Shown piece by piece: positions 59,481-64,000 of a stretch of 64,000 bases of DNA (position 1 is its first letter; each line of letters begins with the position of its first letter). Both the position numbers and the translations under genes were made by a program. A model generated the notes under the pieces. It made no database searches. It saw only the letters and a program-made list of their open reading frames with translations, and had not been told where the DNA came from. Source of the DNA: a virus; IMG/VR virus record IMGVR_UViG_3300042514_001858, positions 62,001 through 126,000 of that record; one strand, written 5' to 3'.

Positions 59481-61307
59481 ATGGCGGGTTCCGATAGTTC
59501 TTCTACACAATCTTCAAATAAATCCTACGTTAGTAATGACGGTAAGGGTTCCACTTTCGATAGGAATATGCAATCTTATTTGAAGAATCGTGGGAATTTT
59601 ATTCAGCAAACTCCTGATGAAGCAAAGAATACAAAATATAAATATTTCCAAAAAATCGGGTTACGCAGACCTGAAGCAATTGCTAAGAACTCTGTAGCTC
59701 TTAATAACGACTGGAATAACACAGCGTTTTCCGCTATTTACCAAGACAAATCCTTTACGGATTTGATGTATTCCCAAGCATCGGAAGAAAAACCAGGTCG
59801 TCTTAGAGACTACCGTATGATGGCTGCTTACTCTGAAGTGGCAGATGCTTTGGATGAAATTTGTGATGAAACCATTAACGTTGATGAAGATGGGGAAATC
59901 GTAACTCTTGATTTCCGTAACGCTGATTTGGAATCAGAGAAAAAAGAGGAAATACAAAAAGAATTTTCTAAATTCTGTTCCATGTTGGATTTGGATGATA
60001 ATGGATGGCATTATTTCCGACAATTTCTTGTTGAAGGTGAACTCTTTTTTGAACTTATTCTGAAAGATGATTACATCAAACAAGGTGTTGTTGCCATTAA
60101 AAATCTTCCTGCTGATCAATTCGATCCTGTTTATGACAACATCCAGACGATGTTAGTCAAAGCATTTATTTATAAGAAGCCTATTTTTTCTAGCATCGAT
60201 AATAAAAAAGTTGAACGGTATGAATATATTCCATTTGAAAAGAACCAAGTTCTTTATGTAAATAGTGGACAATATAATGAAACAAAAGATTTTATCATTC
60301 CTTTCATTGAGAATTGCCGTAGAGCTTATAGACAGCTTTCGATGATCGAAGATTCTGTGGTTATCCATAGAATGGTTCATGCACCTCTCCGTTTCCTTTT
60401 CAATGTGGATGTAGGTAGATTACCAGTTCCTCAAGCTGAAGCATATCTGAGAAAATTACAATCTCAATATTGGTCTACCAAGACTTTCGATTTGGATCAA
60501 AGTGATGTCGTTAAAAAATATGCACCACAGTCTACTTTGGATTCTTTCTGGTTTGCTAAAAGACAAGGACAAGAAGCAACAACTGTTGAAACATTTGGTG
60601 GTCAACAATCAGATGGTAATATGGAGCCTCTAGATTGGTTCATCAAGAAACTTTATCGTTCTCTGAAGACTCCTACTTCTCGTTTGAATAATGAAACGGG
60701 ATATAATGATGGGACAGAAATGCTTCGTGAAGAGCTTAAATTTGCGAAGATGATCATTCGTCAACAACAAAGATTTGCTCAAGGCATCAAAAGAGCATTT
60801 GTCACTCATCTCAAATTCAAAGAAATGTTCGAAGAATATGATCTTTTCGAAGATAATATTCAAGTGGAATTTAATGTTCCGACGAATTTCTATGACATGA
60901 GAGAAAGTCAAAAGCTTGAATTAAAAATTAACACCTTTACCAGTATTACAAACAGTGAATTTGTCTCCAAAACCTTTGCTATGAAAAAATATTTGGATTG
61001 GAAAGATTCAGACATTCTTGCTAATCGTCACTTCCTGAGAAACGAAGCAGAGTTCCTATACGAAATTGAACAAATTAAAGCCAACGGACCTAACTGGAAA
61101 GAACTTGCAGCACAACAAGCTGAAGGTGCTGCGGGAGGAGAAGGTGGTGACATGAGCGACTTGGGTGGCGGTGGTGGTGGCGGTGGTGGCGTTCCAGACT
61201 TTGGAGGAGGAGGAGCCGCTATTAGTGGTGGAGAAGCTGATTTGGGCGGTGGCGAAGCACCTCCAGCAGAAGAAGCACCTCCAGCAGAAGAAGCACCACC
61301 AGTTTAA
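59481..61307 (+). CDS. 20: Portal protein gp20
   Basis: The protein has 608 residues (T4 gp20 has 524). LRDYRMMAAYSEVADALDEI, followed by CDETINVDEDG, is the start of the portal core. Further hallmarks are ENCRRAYRQLSMIEDSVVIHRM...RLPVPQAEAYLRKLQ and TSRLNNETGYNDG. The dodecameric portal forms the DNA channel. The C-terminus is a Gly-rich run plus three PPAEEA repeats absent from T4. The stop overlaps that of the opposing PAS gene (TTAA, 61304-61307). Confidence 0.92.
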   Translation: MAGSDSSSTQSSNKSYVSNDGKGSTFDRNMQSYLKNRGNFIQQTPDEAKNTKYKYFQKIGLRRPEAIAKNSVALNNDWNNTAFSAIYQDKSFTDLMYSQASEEKPGRLRDYRMMAAYSEVADALDEICDETINVDEDGEIVTLDFRNADLESEKKEEIQKEFSKFCSMLDLDDNGWHYFRQFLVEGELFFELILKDDYIKQGVVAIKNLPADQFDPVYDNIQTMLVKAFIYKKPIFSSIDNKKVERYEYIPFEKNQVLYVNSGQYNETKDFIIPFIENCRRAYRQLSMIEDSVVIHRMVHAPLRFLFNVDVGRLPVPQAEAYLRKLQSQYWSTKTFDLDQSDVVKKYAPQSTLDSFWFAKRQGQEATTVETFGGQQSDGNMEPLDWFIKKLYRSLKTPTSRLNNETGYNDGTEMLREELKFAKMIIRQQQRFAQGIKRAFVTHLKFKEMFEEYDLFEDNIQVEFNVPTNFYDMRESQKLELKINTFTSITNSEFVSKTFAMKKYLDWKDSDILANRHFLRNEAEFLYEIEQIKANGPNWKELAAQQAEGAAGGEGGDMSDLGGGGGGGGGVPDFGGGGAAISGGEADLGGGEAPPAEEAPPAEEAPPV

Positions 61308-61978
61308 TTCAAAGGTATATTATAATTCCTAGCACATTCTTTCGATTTCTGATCGAACGGATAAATTGTTCCGTGCCAAAGGTAATCTTTGCCACCTTCA
61401 ATTGGACCTAAAGGACGAACTTTTATCAACCATTCTCCCATATATTCCCCACGGGAATTTTTAAATTTTAATTTACCTGAAAATTGGGAAGATGCATCAG
61501 TAGATTCTTCCCATCTACGCATGTAATCATCCAACTGGATTTCGTCTTCTATGAAATTTTTCCAATTCAAACGAAGTAATTCTTCCGATGAAGTCGCGCA
61601 CAAATGACAATATGTTTCATTAACTTGAATATTTATTGCTTTGGAAGTAGTGCGAAAAGATGGTTTAGGATTCAACCAAAACATTGCTTCTATTTCTGCT
61701 TTGATGATTTTCAGAGAATCCTTCATGGAACCACCACCATTAGGGGAGATTTCATACTCAACATTCTTTAATCGAGTGTCTAAATTACCAATTCCCGATT
61801 TAATTTCTTGTAAAATTTCTGGTATTTCATGTTTAGATTTACTATAAATTTTATGTTGTTCATATTTTTTAATAATAAATTTTTTAATTTTTTTGAAAAA
61901 AACCAAGAAGGTGCTTACCAATCCAATAACAATTGAAATAGTTTGCGCGTTTTGCATTAAGAAAATCCATAAATCCAT
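61304..61978 (-). CDS. Membrane-anchored PAS-domain protein
   Basis: The protein has 224 residues. One transmembrane helix (about 12-28, AQTISIVIGLVSTFLVFF) is followed by a basic stretch, a helical linker (about 50-95) and a PAS domain (about 100-205: SKAINIQVNETYCHLCATSSEELLRLNW...LIKVRPLGPIEGGKDYLWHGTIYPF). No kinase or other output domain follows. It would sense a ligand or redox state at the host membrane, or serve as a protein-binding module. A late-type motif precedes the ATG. It is placed antisense between portal and neck genes. Confidence 0.65.
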   Translation of the reverse strand: MDLWIFLMQNAQTISIVIGLVSTFLVFFKKIKKFIIKKYEQHKIYSKSKHEIPEILQEIKSGIGNLDTRLKNVEYEISPNGGGSMKDSLKIIKAEIEAMFWLNPKPSFRTTSKAINIQVNETYCHLCATSSEELLRLNWKNFIEDEIQLDDYMRRWEESTDASSQFSGKLKFKNSRGEYMGEWLIKVRPLGPIEGGKDYLWHGTIYPFDQKSKECARNYNIPLN

Positions 61979-61991
61979 GATATTATTTATT
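61979..61991 (-). promoter_or_regulatory. Late-promoter motif
   Basis: AATAAATAATATC on the minus strand touching the ATG at 61978. Confidence 0.55.
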
Positions 61992-62283
61992 CACAAAAGC
62001 TGACGCAATTAAATGCTGAGTTATAATAAAATTTAGTTCCGTTATTAGATAGTGGAGACCACCCAGTATCAGTTGATTTATTACACACGTAAAAATAGTA
62101 TTGACTACCATTATTAGCTGATGGCTGAACGAAAATAGTGCTTTGACCCCAAAGTATGAAATCGTTGGAAGATAGGTAATAATATTTGGAACCATTATTG
62201 TTATTAGGATTCCAACCTGAAACAGTTGGAACACCACAAGAAAGTTGGTAATAAACAGAACCATTATTGGATTCAAATGACAT
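61987..62283 (-). CDS. Small repeat protein with NNGS/YY motif
   Basis: The protein has 98 residues with four degenerate repeats of about 24 residues, each with NNG(S/T)xxYY followed by a Ser/Gly/Trp segment (SNNGSVYYQLS, NNNGSKYYYLS, ANNGSQYYFYV, SNNGTKFYYNS). Probably a small beta protein exposed on the virion. It has its own late motif, and the alternative frame at 61983-62276 is a shadow. Function unknown. Confidence 0.5.
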   Translation of the reverse strand: MSFESNNGSVYYQLSCGVPTVSGWNPNNNNGSKYYYLSSNDFILWGQSTIFVQPSANNGSQYYFYVCNKSTDTGWSPLSNNGTKFYYNSAFNCVSFCE

Positions 62284-62311
62284 ATTATTATTTAGCTTAT
62301 TAAATAATAAT
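62284..62311. promoter_or_regulatory. Back-to-back late-promoter pair
   Basis: CTAAATAATAAT on the minus strand (62284-62295) and TTAAATAATAAT on the plus strand (62300-62311), each touching an ATG, with only four bases between them. Confidence 0.65.
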
Positions 62312-63454
62312 ATGAGTCTCTGTCAATTAGAACCAATTTCAGCTTTCATGTCCACTAATCTTAATTCAAAGATTGAGTGTTATCAACGTTTGGGAGAAAG
62401 AATCTTGAGACTATTGGGACATCCAATGATCAATGTTGAATTGCATTATGACCAACTTTATGAAGCAATTTCAATGGCAACGGATTTTTATACAAAATAC
62501 GCTGGATATTCAAAAGAATATGTAATTTTTGATAGTAACTTATATGAAAGTGGCAAAGGAATCAGATTGGATACTCTTTTCACTGTGGCAAATTCTGGAT
62601 ATACACCATCGGAAAAATTAAATGATAAGAAAATCGGACCTAATCCTGATTATGAAGTGAAAATTCCTGATGTGTTGTATGTTTCCTTATCCACCATACC
62701 AAATTCTTATTTTGCTTCTTCTTCCTCTTTGAGTGCTGTAGTTCCATCCGATGGTATTACATCCATGCAAATTATTGATAAAACCACTTATAATTTATTC
62801 ACCACGTTCAGACCTTCTTTGAGTTCTTTGTTTCAACAATCTTATCAAAAACCTTTCACTGTTCAATGTGAACCACAAGAAGATGTTCGCACATACAACA
62901 ATATGTTTGATTATGATATCATGGATTATCGAAAAGTTGTTGATGTCGTATCGTTTGAAGAAGGTTCTACGACTGGTGTGAATACATTGTTCTCCGTGGA
63001 ACAAACTATGGCACAACAATCATATCACGCATATTCTCTTGGGAATTATGGTTTTGATATTCTTTCTTGGCATACTGTCAAAGATTGGATTGATACCAGA
63101 GAAAAAATGTTTGCCACCAGAAGAGATATTTATTTCGATCCCAGAACACAATATTTACGCTTGATACCACAGCCGAAAAACACCACATTCTATGGTTTAT
63201 TGGAATGTTATGTGGAAAAACCGCTTCGAGATTTGGTAAAAGAAAAATGGGTATTGGAATACTCCACTGCTTTGTGTAAAGTCATGTGGGGAAGGATTCT
63301 CACTAAAATTAGTGGCGTGGGTTTTCCTGGTGGTGGTTCTATCAATGGTGATTCCATTTTGTCAGAAGGTGTTGCAGAGAAAAAAGAATTGGAACAATTC
63401 TTAATTGAAGGTGGGTACGGAGATTTCGACCCAGTATCTTTCTCTGTTTTTTAA
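62312..63454 (+). CDS. Neck/head completion structural protein
   Basis: The protein has 380 residues from the ATG directly after the late motif; a frame open 15 codons upstream would run through the promoter. Signature stretches include LRLLGHPMINVELHYDQLYE, GVNTLFSVEQTMAQQ and LGNYGFDILSWHTVKDWID, then FDPRTQYLRLIPQP, all conserved in a structural protein of T4-superfamily phages usually annotated as neck protein. T4 gene equivalence (13 or 14) is not sure. Confidence 0.68.
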   Translation: MSLCQLEPISAFMSTNLNSKIECYQRLGERILRLLGHPMINVELHYDQLYEAISMATDFYTKYAGYSKEYVIFDSNLYESGKGIRLDTLFTVANSGYTPSEKLNDKKIGPNPDYEVKIPDVLYVSLSTIPNSYFASSSSLSAVVPSDGITSMQIIDKTTYNLFTTFRPSLSSLFQQSYQKPFTVQCEPQEDVRTYNNMFDYDIMDYRKVVDVVSFEEGSTTGVNTLFSVEQTMAQQSYHAYSLGNYGFDILSWHTVKDWIDTREKMFATRRDIYFDPRTQYLRLIPQPKNTTFYGLLECYVEKPLRDLVKEKWVLEYSTALCKVMWGRILTKISGVGFPGGGSINGDSILSEGVAEKKELEQFLIEGGYGDFDPVSFSVF

Positions 63455-63483
63455 TAATTATAATTGACATAATAACCATTTGA

Positions 63484-63496
63484 CTAAATATAAAAG
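63484..63496 (+). promoter_or_regulatory. Late-type motif
   Basis: CTAAATATAAAAG touching the ATG at 63497; a TTGACA lies at 63464. Confidence 0.5.
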
Positions 63497-64000
63497 ATGA
63501 GATTGTTTAGCGAAGAGGTAAAAGTTACCTCGTCTAACTCTCCTCTGAACATCCTTCAAGTTAAAGATTTTCAAGAAGTCTTTTTCGGTGTTTTCGAGGT
63601 GCAGATAAACGAAAAAAAATATGTGGCAGAAAAGATTTCCGAAGAAAACGGAAATCCAATCGTATCTATTCTTGTGGAGGAAGGAAACGAGAAAGCACAA
63701 TATCCTTTCTTACTTCTGAAAGGGAAACAAGAAATTTATTTCAATTCGCAAAGCGAACCAGTTGAAATCTTTGAATCAAATATTGAGAATGAAGAAGATG
63801 AAGATTTAGAAGTTGAAGAGCTTATCAAAGAAACTTTCGATAATTCTGAAATTGTTGAAGATAAAAAACAAGAAATTCTTGAAGAAATAAAAAGAGTAAA
63901 GAGAAATGCTGTAAAGAAATCTCTTGAAATTTTAGAACATAATAAAGCAAAAAATATTCAAGATATTAAGAATGAGAGTAGGAAAAAGGAAAAAGCTCTC
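63497..64000 (+). CDS. Partial late gene, runs off the window
   Basis: ATG at 63497 opens 168 codons without stop to the window end. It starts MRLFSEEVKVTSSNSPLNIL, then has a beta-rich part (FGVFEVQINEKKYVAEKIS) and from about 100 a long Glu/Lys coiled-coil-type helix. In T4-like phages a gene between portal and capsid genes may be head protein, protease or scaffold. The coiled coil would suit a core/scaffold-related protein, but the family is not recognised. Confidence 0.6.
   Translation, partial: MRLFSEEVKVTSSNSPLNILQVKDFQEVFFGVFEVQINEKKYVAEKISEENGNPIVSILVEEGNEKAQYPFLLLKGKQEIYFNSQSEPVEIFESNIENEEDEDLEVEELIKETFDNSEIVEDKKQEILEEIKRVKRNAVKKSLEILEHNKAKNIQDIKNESRKKEKAL

Noticed and set aside
61983-62276. 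97-aa hydrophobic minus-strand frame
   Set aside because: Out of phase with the ATG that abuts the late motif; the 61987-62283 frame has the internal repeats.
1-64000. tRNA or rRNA genes
   Set aside because: No cloverleaf with GTTCRANNC-type arm or rRNA-like stretch was recognised by eye; a tRNAscan-SE run would settle it.

Overview
This 64 kb window is low-GC, densely packed DNA from a T4-superfamily myovirus (tailed phage). The evidence is a nearly complete T4-type replication, recombination and transcription set: DNA polymerase gp43, sliding clamp gp45, ssDNA-binding gp32, helicase gp41, primase gp61, UvsX, UvsY-like, UvsW, gp46/gp47 and late sigma gp55. It also carries T4-type virion parts (portal gp20, tail terminator gp15, a neck protein, collar-type fibre) and a gp31-like co-chaperonin. 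The host cannot be named from the sequence. Early promoters look sigma70-like (TTGACA/TATAAT type). Shine-Dalgarno sites are rare.

Layout. 0-4 kb: tail fibres, a mucin-like Ser/Thr/Pro protein and a glycosyltransferase (+). 4-13 kb: minus-strand early genes (RlaP-like nucleotidyltransferase, primase, HAD phosphatase with cyclic-phosphate receiver domain, clamp, gp32). 13-18 kb: a rearranged locus between helicase gp41 and a DHH phosphoesterase. It holds a partial duplication, an ADP-ribosyltransferase-like gene and a 554-bp cassette bounded by two attC-like integron sites. 18-21 kb: a putative zincin peptidase and a large lysine-rich protein (+). 21-35 kb: uvsX, polymerase, structural proteins, 46/47/55/uvsW/uvsY and a DNA methyltransferase, mostly minus. 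35.7-39.3 kb: a SegE-like endonuclease and a run of small late genes. 40-53 kb: a glycan locus (at least ten glycosyltransferase-like genes, two NDP-sugar enzymes, methyltransferases, a sulfotransferase), mostly overlapping plus-strand genes. 53-57 kb: gp31-like, XPD/DinG-like helicase, AAA ATPase, GIY-YIG endonuclease. 57.9-64 kb: tail terminator, portal, neck and further head genes.

Three patterns tie the window together. (1) Many genes carry (C/T)TAAATAAT a few bases before the ATG. Because gp55 is encoded here, these are probably late promoters, and the spacing implies almost leaderless mRNAs. (2) At least eleven proteins, most of them behind such promoters, begin with a short amphipathic peptide ending in (L/I)-x-E, like the T4 capsid-targeting sequence cut by prohead protease gp21. 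They include a zincin and a retropepsin-like protein, and an ADP-ribosyltransferase-like protein starts with a looser version. Together they suggest a set of head-packaged, injected effectors. (3) Between genes 41 and DHH, two sites with the R and L boxes, the two extrahelical bases and the cross-complementary ends expected of attC flank a small cassette. That is the signature of an integron cassette inserted into a phage genome.
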